NCBI GenBank assembly: GCA_963678585.2 | Contig: CAXXGA010000001.1 | Span: forward strand, 124,001 to 188,000 | DNA from: Breoghania sp963678585 | GTDB lineage: Bacteria; Pseudomonadota; Alphaproteobacteria; Rhizobiales; Stappiaceae | Direction of reading: 5' to 3' | DNA length: 64,000 nt | In this document: positions 45,304 to 53,971 of the stretch, one piece after another | How positions within the stretch are numbered: the stretch's first letter is position 1 | Layout: each line of letters begins with the position of its first letter | The notes under the pieces: model-generated | Told to the model about the DNA's origin: nothing | The model's input: the letters and a program-made list of their open reading frames with translations, nothing else | Databases searched by the model: none | Program-made: the position numbers and the translations under genes

Positions 45304-45687
45304 TCAGTCGTTGAAGACTGCGTCGATCTTGCCCTTCAGGGTCTGTGCGTTGAACGGCTTCACGATGTAGTTGTTCACACCGGCCTTCTTCGCCGCGATC
45401 ACGTTCTCGGTCTTGGATTCGGCCGTCACCATGATGAACGGCGTCTTGCAGAGGCCGGAATCGGAACGAACCTGCTTGAGAAGCTCGTAACCGGTCATCG
45501 GCTCCATGTTCCAGTCCGAGATCACCAGACCGTATTTGCGCGCCTTCATTTTCTCCAGCGCCTCGGTGCCATCCGCAGCGTCATCAATGTCGCTGAAACC
45601 AAGCTGCTTGAGCAGATTGCGAATGATGCGGATCATCGTCTTGTAGTCATCAACCACAAGAACCGGCATCGAAAGATCAAGGGCCAT
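45304..45687 (-). CDS. cheY: chemotaxis response regulator CheY
   Basis: A 127-residue single receiver domain. Phosphoacceptor Asp58 lies in LVISDWNMEPMTG, with acidic pocket VVDD near residues 11-14, Thr88 (VTAES) and Lys110 (IVKPF). The NMEPMTGYELLKQVR segment is the alphaproteobacterial CheY signature; phospho-CheY binds the flagellar switch. It is upstream of cheZ on the same strand with 277 bases between, so the two may be one operon or neighbouring units. ATG has a GGAG site 6 bases upstream. Confidence 0.93.
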   Translation of the reverse strand: MALDLSMPVLVVDDYKTMIRIIRNLLKQLGFSDIDDAADGTEALEKMKARKYGLVISDWNMEPMTGYELLKQVRSDSGLCKTPFIMVTAESKTENVIAAKKAGVNNYIVKPFNAQTLKGKIDAVFND

Positions 45688-45943
45688 ATTCTACTCCATA
45701 CACTTGCCTGAACAGCCATTGCCAACGTGGCCGAACATACGTTGCGACGATCCAGGAAAGAGATCTGCCGGTACCCCCGGCTCCCCATATATGCTGCCAC
45801 AGTAGGCAGAAGGGGCTGAAAAGAGAGTTAAAATTCCGAGGTCGGCGTAATCCTGACCTTTAAATGCTCCCAAAGCCGAATTGAGCGGGCGCGTCCCCCC
45901 CCCTAATTTGCGGGTCCAATCCGAGTTTTGCGGGAACATAACA

Positions 45944-46396
45944 ATGTCTCTTCCTCCACTGCGCACACTGTATTTCGAAGACTTGTCCGTCGGCATGAGC
46001 GAAACGCTCGTAAAGACAGTTCGCAGCGATGACGTGGTGGGCTTTGCGGAAGTGTCGGGAGACCGGAACCCGATCCATCTGTCGGAGCATTTCGCCGCGC
46101 GCACGCCGTTCCGAACGCGCATCGCGCACGGCCTCTATACCGCCAGTCTGATCTCCGCCGTGCTCGGCACACGCCTGCCCGGCCCCGGCGCGATCTATCT
46201 TTCGCAGACGCTGAACTTCAAGGCGCCGGTGCATATCGACGACGAGTTGAGTGTGACGGTGACCGTCTCCGAACTGATGGAGCGCGGACGAAAAGCCCGC
46301 CTCGCCTGTATCGCCCACGTCGGCGATACGGTCGTTCTGGAGGGCGAGGCTGTCGTCAAGGTGCCCGGACGCGGCGAGCCGGGCGGCGTGGGGTGA
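45944..46396 (+). CDS. MaoC-family (R)-specific enoyl-CoA hydratase-like protein
   Basis: A 150-residue single hot-dog-fold protein of the MaoC type. The catalytic hydratase motif is VSGDRNPIHLSEHFA (Asp and His), followed by RIAHGLYTASLISAVLG. It probably hydrates trans-2-enoyl-CoA to (R)-3-hydroxyacyl-CoA, feeding polyhydroxyalkanoate or fatty-acid routes, but no pha gene is adjacent. ATG at 45944 is preferred over an upstream in-frame start that lacks a ribosome site. It precedes ribF on the same strand. Confidence 0.88.
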   Translation: MSLPPLRTLYFEDLSVGMSETLVKTVRSDDVVGFAEVSGDRNPIHLSEHFAARTPFRTRIAHGLYTASLISAVLGTRLPGPGAIYLSQTLNFKAPVHIDDELSVTVTVSELMERGRKARLACIAHVGDTVVLEGEAVVKVPGRGEPGGVG

Positions 46397-46578
46397 CCGG
46401 CAAGCAAACGTGACGGGCGAGACCGGAGGCGGGACGAACCGCCGCGCCCCAACCGTGCGCGCGCCTTGGCCTTGCCCGCGCCCCGGCCTTGCGCGCTCAT
46501 GACGCTTGACCTATGCAGTCGGAGGCGGCACCGTCCGCCAACTTCTTGAAGCCTCACTGTCTATCGGGACCCGACCGC

Positions 46579-47607
46579 ATGTCGCATTCCGCCGAACCGG
46601 CGCCGAAAGCGTTTCACCTTGCCAATTCGCTCGATGAGTTTCCCGACGCCCTGAAGGGCGGCGTGGTCGGCATCGGGAATTTCGACGGCGTCCACCGCGG
46701 CCATCAGGCGGTGCTGGAACGGGTCATGGAAGAGGCCGCAAGCCGCAGCGTGCCCGGTTATCTCATGACCTTCGAGCCGCATCCGCGCGCCTTTTTCGCC
46801 CCGCAAAAGCCGTTCTTCCGCCTGACGCCGCCCCACGCAAAGGCGGAAATCGTGCGCGCCTTCGGTCTGGACGGCATGCTGGTACTCCCCTTCGACGCCG
46901 ATTTCGCCGCGCGCGAGGCCAGCGAATTCGTGGAGCACATCCTCGCGCAGCGGCTGGGCATCGTGCATGCGGTGACGGGCTACGACTTCCATTTCGGCCG
47001 CAAGCGCTCCGGCACGCCGGACTATCTGCGCAGTTCCGGCGAGACGCTCGGCTTCGGCGTTTCCATCGTGGAACGCGTGCATGACGAAGGCGGCGAGACC
47101 ATCTCCTCAAGCCGCATCCGCGAGGATATCGCCAAGGGCGAGGTCGTGGAGGCCAATGCGCTGCTCGGTTATCGCTGGTTCGTGGAAGGCGAAGTTCAGG
47201 GCGGCGACAGGCGCGGCCGCGAGCTTGGCTATCCCACCGCCAATATCGCGCTCGATCCCGCTTGCGAGATCGCCCACGGCATCTATGCGGTACGCGTTGT
47301 CATCGACGGTGTGCTGCATGACGGAGTGGCGAATTACGGGCGCAGGCCGACCTTCGACAACGGCGCGGTGGTGCTGGAGGTCCATGTCTTCGACTTCAAG
47401 GGCGATCTTTATGGCAAGACGCTCGGGGTCACCTTCGTGAGTTACCTTCGCGGCGAGGAGAAGTTCGCCTCCATCGACGCACTCATCGCCCAGATGGATC
47501 TGGACAGCGCCGAAGCGCGCGCCGCAATCGCCTCGCTTCGCCCACTTTCACCGCTCGATCTGGCGCTTTACGACATTCCCCGTGCGCAGGACGGTGTCGC
47601 CTCCTGA
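46579..47607 (+). CDS. ribF: bifunctional riboflavin kinase/FAD synthetase
   Basis: Makes FMN from riboflavin and then FAD. The 342-residue protein has an N-terminal FAD synthetase nucleotidyl-transferase domain (GIGNFDGVHRGHQAVL, and the ETISSSRIREDIAKGEV end) and a C-terminal riboflavin kinase domain (GRELGYPTANIALDP, HGIYAVRV, GRRPTFDNG). ATG at 46579 starts 182 bases after the MaoC stop. Placement upstream of ileS and lspA is the standard alphaproteobacterial order. Confidence 0.96.
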   Translation: MSHSAEPAPKAFHLANSLDEFPDALKGGVVGIGNFDGVHRGHQAVLERVMEEAASRSVPGYLMTFEPHPRAFFAPQKPFFRLTPPHAKAEIVRAFGLDGMLVLPFDADFAAREASEFVEHILAQRLGIVHAVTGYDFHFGRKRSGTPDYLRSSGETLGFGVSIVERVHDEGGETISSSRIREDIAKGEVVEANALLGYRWFVEGEVQGGDRRGRELGYPTANIALDPACEIAHGIYAVRVVIDGVLHDGVANYGRRPTFDNGAVVLEVHVFDFKGDLYGKTLGVTFVSYLRGEEKFASIDALIAQMDLDSAEARAAIASLRPLSPLDLALYDIPRAQDGVAS

Positions 47608-47932
47608 GCGCCGGAGGGCGAAGGCGCTGCGTGACGGCGACAATCGCGCTCCTCGCAAGCCTCTTTATTCACACCGCGTCTGCTGGTAAGACCGCGTCCA
47701 TGTTTGGTTCGATGCCGATGACACTGCGCCACGCGCTGCCGCAGAACATACGAATTACCGGCCCGGCCTTCGGCTGACGCGCGATCCGCGCTCAGCCCAG
47801 GGACCGGGACGAAGAGCCTGCACGACTGCCGGCCGCTCCACCTTATCTTACGCGTTCGCGCCGACGCGGGTCCCTTTTGCGGTTCAACTCCACCGCCCTC
47901 CCGCGTTCCGGCACAACCAGCAGATCCGATCG
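47608..47932. other. 325-base gap between ribF and ileS
   Basis: Contains a weak stem (agcgcc at 47607-47612 and ggcgct at 47623-47628) right after the ribF stop, and presumably the ileS promoter. I see no T-box or other riboswitch structure (T-boxes are not expected in proteobacteria) and no credible small gene. Confidence 0.45.
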
Positions 47933-50920
47933 ATGACCGAAACACGCGACTATTCGAAGACCCTCTTCCTGCCCCAGACCGATTACCCCATGCGCGCCGG
48001 GCTCCCCAAGAAGGAGCCGGAAATCCTTGCGCGCTGGAAGGCGATGGACCTCTACCGCCGCATGCGCGAGGACGCGAAGGGCAAGCCGAAGTTCCTGCTG
48101 CATGACGGCCCTCCCTACGCCAACGGCAACATCCATATCGGCCATGCGCTGAACAAGACGCTGAAGGACATCATCACCCGCTCCATGCAGATGATGGGCT
48201 GGGACAGCAACTATGTTCCCGGCTGGGACTGCCACGGCCTGCCGATCGAGTGGAAGATCGAGGAAGAGAACTACCGCTCCAAGGGCAAGCAGAAGCCGGA
48301 CCTTTCCGACCCGGACGCCATGGTCGCCTTCCGTCAGGAATGCCGCGCCTATGCCGAGCACTGGATCGGCGTGCAGCGTGAGGAATTCCAGCGCCTCGGC
48401 ATCGAGGGCGACTGGGCGAATCCCTATCTGACCATGCGCTACGACAGTGAAGCGGTGATCGCGGAAGAGCTGATGAAGTTCGCCACCTCCGGCCAGCTTT
48501 ATCGCGGGTCCAAGCCGATCATGTGGTCGGTCGTGGAAAAGACCGCGCTCGCGGAAGCCGAGATCGAGTATCACGATCACGAGTCCGATACGATCTGGGT
48601 GAAGTTCCCGGTCACCGAGGCGGGCGGCACCGACGAGGCCTCGGCAGAGGAACTACTCGACGCAGCCGTCGTCATCTGGACGACCACTCCGTGGACGATC
48701 CCCGGCAACCGTGCGGTCTGCTTCTCCTCGCGCATCTCCTACGGCCTCTATGAGGTCACCGCGGCCGAGAACGATTTCGGCCCGCAGCCGGGCGAGAAGC
48801 TGGTTTTCGCCGATACGCTGGCTGAAGACTGCGCCACCAAGGCCAAGGTGACGCTTGCCCGCAAGCGCGACGTGAGCGCGGACGAGCTTGCCTCGCTGAC
48901 GCTCGCCCATCCGCTTGCCGATCTTGGTTACGGCTTCGACGTGCCGCTTCTCGACGGCGATCACGTCACCGACGATGCGGGCACGGGCTTCGTGCATACC
49001 GCTCCGGGCCACGGCGCGGACGATTTTGAAATCTGGATGGAAAAGCGCGCCGAGATCGAGGCGCGCGGCATCTCCTGCGCCATTCCCTTCACGGTGGACG
49101 ACGGCGGCTACTACACTGCGGACGCACCGGGCTTCGGTCCGGATTCGGAAGGCGGGGCGGCTCAGGTCATCACCGCCAAGGGCGCCAAGGGCGATGCCAA
49201 CAAGCGCGTCATCGCGGAGCTGATCGCCGCCGACAACCTGTTTGCGCGCGGTCGCCTGAAGCACCAGTATCCGCATTCCTGGCGCTCCAAGAAGCCGATC
49301 ATCTTCCGCAACACGCCGCAGTGGTTCGTCTATATGGACAAGGAGCTTTCCAACGGCTCCACCCTGCGCGACCGTGCGCTGAAGGCCATCGACGAGACGC
49401 GCTTCGTGCCGCTCTCCGGCCAGCACCGCCTGCGCGGCATGATCGAGAACCGCCCGGACTGGGTGCTCTCGCGCCAGCGTGCGTGGGGCGTGCCGATCTC
49501 CGTTTTCCGCCACGAGGACGGACGTCTTGCGCCGGGACCGGATTTCGACAAGTCGGAGGAACTGGTCACCCGCATCACGGACGCCTTCAAGGCCGAAGGC
49601 GCGGATGCCTGGTACAAGGCGGGCGCGAAGGAACGCTTCCTCGGCGGCCTCGTGAACGACATGGACGCCTGGGAGCAGGTTACCGACATTCTCGACGTGT
49701 GGTTCGATTCCGGCTGCACCCACGCCTTCTGTCTTGAAAAGCGCGACGATCTCAACCCGAAGCGCAAGATCGACGGCGGTGAGGACTACGTCCTTTATCT
49801 TGAAGGCTCCGACCAGCATCGCGGCTGGTTCCATTCCTCGCTTCTGGAAAGCTGCGGCACGCGCGGCCATGCGCCTTACGACGCGGTCGTCACCCATGGC
49901 TTCACCATGGCGGAGGACGGACGCAAGATGTCGAAGTCGCTCGGCAACCAGACCTTCCCGCAGGACGTCATCAAGCAGTATGGCGCGGATATCCTGCGTC
50001 TGTGGGTGGGCGCCAGCGACTATTCCGACGATCAGCGCATCGGCAAGGAAATCCTCAAGACCAATGCGGATGCCTATCGCAAGATGCGCAACACGATCCG
50101 CTGGATGCTCGGCTCGCTCGCCCATGCCAAGGGTGAGGAAGTCGCCTATGCAGACATGCCGGAACTGGAGCGGCTGATGCTGCACCGGCTGGCGGAACTC
50201 GACGGCGTGGTGCGCGCTGCCTATGAAGCCTTCGACTTCAAGCGCGTCTTCTCGCAGGTCTTCAACTTCATGACGCTGGACATGTCGGCCTTCTATTTCG
50301 ACATCCGCAAGGACGCGCTCTATTGCGACCCGATCTCCTCCACGCGCCGCAAGGCCGCGCTGTGGGTGATCGAGAAGCTCTTCGACGCGGTCGTGACCTG
50401 GCTTGCGCCGATCATGCCCTTCACGATGGAAGAAAGCTGGTGGTCGCGTCACGGCGAGGATGCGGGTTCCGTCCACATGCGCCAGTTCCCGGCGATCCCC
50501 GGCGAATGGCGCGATGACGTGCTGGCGGAGCGCTGGGCGAAGATCCGCGCCGTGCGCCGTGTGATCACGGGCGCTCTGGAACTGGAACGCGCGGAAAAGC
50601 GCATCGGTTCCTCGCTGGAAGCCCATCCCACCGTCTATATCGAGGATGCGGACCTGCTCGCCGCCGTGGAAGGCCGCGACATGGACGACATCTGCATCAC
50701 CAGCCAGCTCACCGTGGTTGCGGGCGCTGCACCGGCAGAAGCCTTCAAGCTGGATGAGGTTGCAGGCGTCGGCGTCGTTCCGGGTCTTGCGGAAGGCACC
50801 AAGTGCGCCCGCTCGTGGAAGGTGCTGCCGGAAGTGGGCACGGATGCCGATTATCCCGACCTGACGCTTCGCGACGCGCAGGCCATGCGCGAGATCGATG
50901 CGCTGGGCGAAACGGCCTGA
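47933..50920 (+). CDS. ileS: isoleucyl-tRNA synthetase
   Basis: Charges tRNA-Ile. The 995-residue class I enzyme has HIGH (NIHIGHALNKTLKD) and KMSKS (KMSKSLGN) motifs, a CP1 editing domain (TTPWTIPGNRAV, and DDAGTGFVHTAPGHGADD), and an anticodon-binding domain. The extreme C-terminus, which in E. coli IleS forms a zinc site with four cysteines, here reads GTKCARSWKVLPEVG with only one cysteine and no second CxxC, so it cannot bind zinc in the usual way. It begins 325 bases after ribF; lspA follows after 20 bases. Confidence 0.97.
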   Translation: MTETRDYSKTLFLPQTDYPMRAGLPKKEPEILARWKAMDLYRRMREDAKGKPKFLLHDGPPYANGNIHIGHALNKTLKDIITRSMQMMGWDSNYVPGWDCHGLPIEWKIEEENYRSKGKQKPDLSDPDAMVAFRQECRAYAEHWIGVQREEFQRLGIEGDWANPYLTMRYDSEAVIAEELMKFATSGQLYRGSKPIMWSVVEKTALAEAEIEYHDHESDTIWVKFPVTEAGGTDEASAEELLDAAVVIWTTTPWTIPGNRAVCFSSRISYGLYEVTAAENDFGPQPGEKLVFADTLAEDCATKAKVTLARKRDVSADELASLTLAHPLADLGYGFDVPLLDGDHVTDDAGTGFVHTAPGHGADDFEIWMEKRAEIEARGISCAIPFTVDDGGYYTADAPGFGPDSEGGAAQVITAKGAKGDANKRVIAELIAADNLFARGRLKHQYPHSWRSKKPIIFRNTPQWFVYMDKELSNGSTLRDRALKAIDETRFVPLSGQHRLRGMIENRPDWVLSRQRAWGVPISVFRHEDGRLAPGPDFDKSEELVTRITDAFKAEGADAWYKAGAKERFLGGLVNDMDAWEQVTDILDVWFDSGCTHAFCLEKRDDLNPKRKIDGGEDYVLYLEGSDQHRGWFHSSLLESCGTRGHAPYDAVVTHGFTMAEDGRKMSKSLGNQTFPQDVIKQYGADILRLWVGASDYSDDQRIGKEILKTNADAYRKMRNTIRWMLGSLAHAKGEEVAYADMPELERLMLHRLAELDGVVRAAYEAFDFKRVFSQVFNFMTLDMSAFYFDIRKDALYCDPISSTRRKAALWVIEKLFDAVVTWLAPIMPFTMEESWWSRHGEDAGSVHMRQFPAIPGEWRDDVLAERWAKIRAVRRVITGALELERAEKRIGSSLEAHPTVYIEDADLLAAVEGRDMDDICITSQLTVVAGAAPAEAFKLDEVAGVGVVPGLAEGTKCARSWKVLPEVGTDADYPDLTLRDAQAMREIDALGETA

Positions 50921-50940
50921 GGCAGGAGCTGTTGGGCAAA

Positions 50941-51435
50941 ATGACCCTTTGGGGCCGGCATAGCGGCGCGGTTGCGCTGATCGCGCTTGTCGGCCTCATT
51001 CTCGATCAGGCCAGCAAGCTCTGGCTCCTTTACGGATTCGAACTGGGCGTGAACGGTCCCGTAACCGCCACGCCCTTTCTCGATTTCGTGCTGGTGTGGA
51101 ACCGCGGCATTTCTTACGGCCTGTTTCAGCAGAACAGCGAGATCGGACGCTGGCTTCTGGCGGGTTTCACGGTAGCGGCCGCCGCGTTCATCTGGGTCTG
51201 GGCCGCCGGAACCACGCGCAAGATCACGATTTTCGCGCTGTCATTGCTGCTTGCAGGCGCAATCGGCAATGGCATCGACCGGCTGGTCTTCGGCGCGGTT
51301 GTCGATTTCGTGCATTTTCATGTGGGAACGTTTTCGTGGTACGTCTTCAATCTTGCGGACGTATGGATCGTTGCAGGTGCTGTCGGCCTTCTGTATGACT
51401 GGCTGACCGATCGCGGCCCAGGCGCCGCAAAATAG
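50941..51435 (+). CDS. lspA: lipoprotein signal peptidase (signal peptidase II)
   Basis: Cleaves the signal peptide of diacylglyceryl-modified prolipoproteins. The 164-residue inner-membrane aspartic protease has four helices. The two catalytic aspartates are in AIGNGIDRLVFGAVVDFV and YVFNLADVWIVAG, and VWNRGISYGLF precedes them. ATG at 50941 is used, 20 bases after ileS. The ileS-lspA pairing is conserved across proteobacteria. The next gene encodes a lipoprotein, a likely substrate. Confidence 0.96.
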   Translation: MTLWGRHSGAVALIALVGLILDQASKLWLLYGFELGVNGPVTATPFLDFVLVWNRGISYGLFQQNSEIGRWLLAGFTVAAAAFIWVWAAGTTRKITIFALSLLLAGAIGNGIDRLVFGAVVDFVHFHVGTFSWYVFNLADVWIVAGAVGLLYDWLTDRGPGAAK

Positions 51436-51524
51436 GCGTTATTGCCCGCTAACCGCTGAGACGGCATGAAGGATTTTCATCCACCGTGCCGACAAGCAAA
51501 GCAGGAAACCTGAGGACAACCGTC

Positions 51525-52238
51525 GTGCCGAGTTCCCGACCGCGTTCGATCGCCCAAATCGCCGTACTCGCAAGCATGGGCCTTGCCCTTGCCGGCTGCG
51601 TTTCGTCGGAGGGCATGTACGGCTCCGATGGCGATGCCCCGGATACGGCCCTGGTGAAGGGCATCATGAAGACGCTGGGCGCTGTCGATCCGGACGAAAA
51701 GCCGATCGCCTATGAGCCGCGCGCGCCGTTGGCCATGCCCGGCGATGCCGCAGACCTGCCCGCGCCGGAAACAGCTTCCGCCAAGCCGCAGAACTGGCCG
51801 CGCGACCGCGACGCCGAGCTTGCCGCCATTCGGCGCGAGGCCGACCGCCGTGCCGCGGACGGCAAGGAGCGGCTGGAAAAGGCCGATCCGCGCCTCAGCA
51901 TCGAAGAAGTCAAGCAGGGTACGGTCATCGGCGAGGCTCCCGCCTCCTCCGATGCCAATTACAACAAGAACGACGCCAACTGGGAAAACGCCCACACCCG
52001 TCTGACGCTCGATCAGATGAAGGGCCAGAACACGATCGCCCGTCCGAAGACGGAAGCGAGCCTGTTCGATGCCGAAGGCAACCCGCAGCGCCGTTACCTT
52101 GTGGAACCGCCGGTGGAATACTCCACGCCCGCCAAGACCGCTGCCATGCCGGAAATTGAATCGATCGAGACGAAAGCGGACCAGCCGATGGTCGATACGA
52201 TCGACGGCTACGACGCCCGTCGCGATACGGCGCGCTAG
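51525..52238 (+). CDS. lipoprotein, DUF3035-like (LspA-linked)
   Basis: A 237-residue exported lipoprotein. The signal peptide ends in the lipobox LALAGC with lipidated Cys25. The rest is hydrophilic, rich in Ala, Asp and Pro, with a charged helix (RDRDAELAAIRREADRRAADG), and resembles the DUF3035 group that follows lspA in alphaproteobacteria. Function is unknown. GTG at 51525 is preferred because GAGGA lies 8 bases upstream; GTG at 51486 would add 13 residues. A terminator follows at 52293. Confidence 0.72.
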   Translation: MPSSRPRSIAQIAVLASMGLALAGCVSSEGMYGSDGDAPDTALVKGIMKTLGAVDPDEKPIAYEPRAPLAMPGDAADLPAPETASAKPQNWPRDRDAELAAIRREADRRAADGKERLEKADPRLSIEEVKQGTVIGEAPASSDANYNKNDANWENAHTRLTLDQMKGQNTIARPKTEASLFDAEGNPQRRYLVEPPVEYSTPAKTAAMPEIESIETKADQPMVDTIDGYDARRDTAR

Positions 52239-52292
52239 ACCTTTCAGCATAACGCGCAGCCGCGTTCGGACTGCGTTGACAAAACGGTTTTC

Positions 52293-52319
52293 AAGGCGGG
52301 CCTTCGGGTCCGCCTTTTT
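52293..52319 (+). terminator. rho-independent terminator after the lipoprotein gene
   Basis: aaggcgg pairs with ccgcctt around a cttcggg-containing loop, followed by ttttt. It ends the ileS-lspA-lipoprotein unit 55 bases past the stop codon. Confidence 0.85.
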
Positions 52320-52501
52320 CGTATTCCGGGCGATGGACCGACCTCATGCGCCCTTTTCAATTGCGGATTCGGGCCGCTTGGCATCGATATTCGACGGCCT
52401 GCGCGAAGTTTCCTTACGGATAATTCATTCGCCCCGCCGCCCGCAAAGTGCCTATATCCTTGGCCAAAGTTCGCTAGCGACAAGCGTAGGAGCTTCATTT
52501 C

Positions 52502-53971
52502 GTGACTTTTATCAAAAGCCGTTTGATGCGGGCGGGATACGCCTCCGCACTGGCCCTGGCGCTTTGCGCCGGAACGGCCCTGTCCGGCCGGGCAGAGACC
52601 ACCGCGCCCACCCCGAAACCCGCCAAGGCAACAGCCGCAGAGCGGGCGACGACATCCGCAGATGCATTCGAAGACGTGCGGATCGGGGCCAATGTATCGA
52701 GTTTCATGCTCGATAACGGGTTGGAGGTCGTCGTGATCCCCGACCACCGGGCGCCCGTCGCCACGCAGATGATCTGGTACAAGGTTGGGGCCGCAGACGA
52801 GGCCCCCGGCAAGTCCGGCATCGCCCATTTTCTCGAACACCTGATGTTCAAGGGCACCAAGACCCACCCGGAAGGCGAGTTTTCCGCCGTGGTCGCGGAG
52901 CTGGGCGGATCGGAGAACGCTTTTACCTCCTCCGACTACACCGCCTATTTCCAGCGGGTCGCCAAGCAACATCTGAAGACGATCATGTCCTATGAGGCCG
53001 ACCGGATGGAAAACCTCGTGCTCAGCGACGAGGTCGTTGCGCCCGAGCGCAAGGTCATTCTGGAAGAGCGCGCCATGCGCGTGGACAACGACCCCAGTTC
53101 CCGCCTCAACGAGACGATGAACGCGGTGCTCTATGCCAACAACAGCGGCTACAGCGTTCCGATCATCGGTTGGGAAAAGGAGATGGAGGGACTGACCACC
53201 GAGGACGCCATCGCCTTCTACGACAAGTATTACACGCCCAACAACGCGGTGCTGGTGATCGCGGGCGATGTGACGGCGGATGAGGTGAAGACGCTGGCCG
53301 AGGAGACCTACGGCAAGGTCGCGCGCCGCGCCGAACCGAGCGCCCGCACGCGCGATGCGGAGCCCCCGCTTGCCGGACGCCGTTTCGTGCAGTTGTCGGA
53401 CGAGCGCGTCAAGCAGTCCAATGTGCGCGACGCCTGGATCGTTCCCAGCTACGCCACCGCAAAGCCCGGCGAGGCGGAGGCCCTCGACGTTCTGGCCGAT
53501 ATTCTGGGCGGCGGCGCGACCAGCCGTCTCTATCGCCAGCTCGTCGTCACCGACAAGATCGCGACGAGCGCGGGCAGCTATTACAGCAGCTCCCAGCTCG
53601 GCCCCACTGAGTTCACCGTCTACGGCGTGCCGCGCGACGGGGTGAGCCTCGACGACCTACGCGAGGCCAGCCAGAAGGTGATCGCGGAGATCGCGGAAAA
53701 CGGCATCACCGACGAGGAACTGACGCGCGCCAAGCGCAAGGTTCTGGCCGATGCGATCTATGCCCAGGACAGCCAGTCCACGCTGGCGCGCATCTTCGGG
53801 CGCACGCTGACGACCGGCGGAGACATCGCGGACGTTCAGGAGTGGCCGGCCCGCATTTCGAAGGTCACGGCTGAGGAGGTCCAGAAGGCCGCGCAGGCCT
53901 ATCTCGACGCAAACAGTTCCGTGACCGCCTATCTCACGGGCAAGAAAGCCGAAGACGGGAACAAGTCCTGA
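52502..53971 (+). CDS. M16 family zinc metalloprotease, catalytic subunit
   Basis: A 489-residue periplasmic protease with an N-terminal signal (ALALALCAGTALSG). The zinc motif is HFLEH (His109, Glu112, His113), and the downstream glutamate lies in the KVILEERAMRVDND segment. The C-terminal SSQLGPTEFTVYGVPRDG region replaces the usual Arg/Tyr loop. It is paired with the next gene, a zinc-less M16 homologue, with which it shares the TGATG overlap, so they most likely form a catalytic/non-catalytic heterodimer. Start GTG at 52502. Confidence 0.94.
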   Translation: MTFIKSRLMRAGYASALALALCAGTALSGRAETTAPTPKPAKATAAERATTSADAFEDVRIGANVSSFMLDNGLEVVVIPDHRAPVATQMIWYKVGAADEAPGKSGIAHFLEHLMFKGTKTHPEGEFSAVVAELGGSENAFTSSDYTAYFQRVAKQHLKTIMSYEADRMENLVLSDEVVAPERKVILEERAMRVDNDPSSRLNETMNAVLYANNSGYSVPIIGWEKEMEGLTTEDAIAFYDKYYTPNNAVLVIAGDVTADEVKTLAEETYGKVARRAEPSARTRDAEPPLAGRRFVQLSDERVKQSNVRDAWIVPSYATAKPGEAEALDVLADILGGGATSRLYRQLVVTDKIATSAGSYYSSSQLGPTEFTVYGVPRDGVSLDDLREASQKVIAEIAENGITDEELTRAKRKVLADAIYAQDSQSTLARIFGRTLTTGGDIADVQEWPARISKVTAEEVQKAAQAYLDANSSVTAYLTGKKAEDGNKS

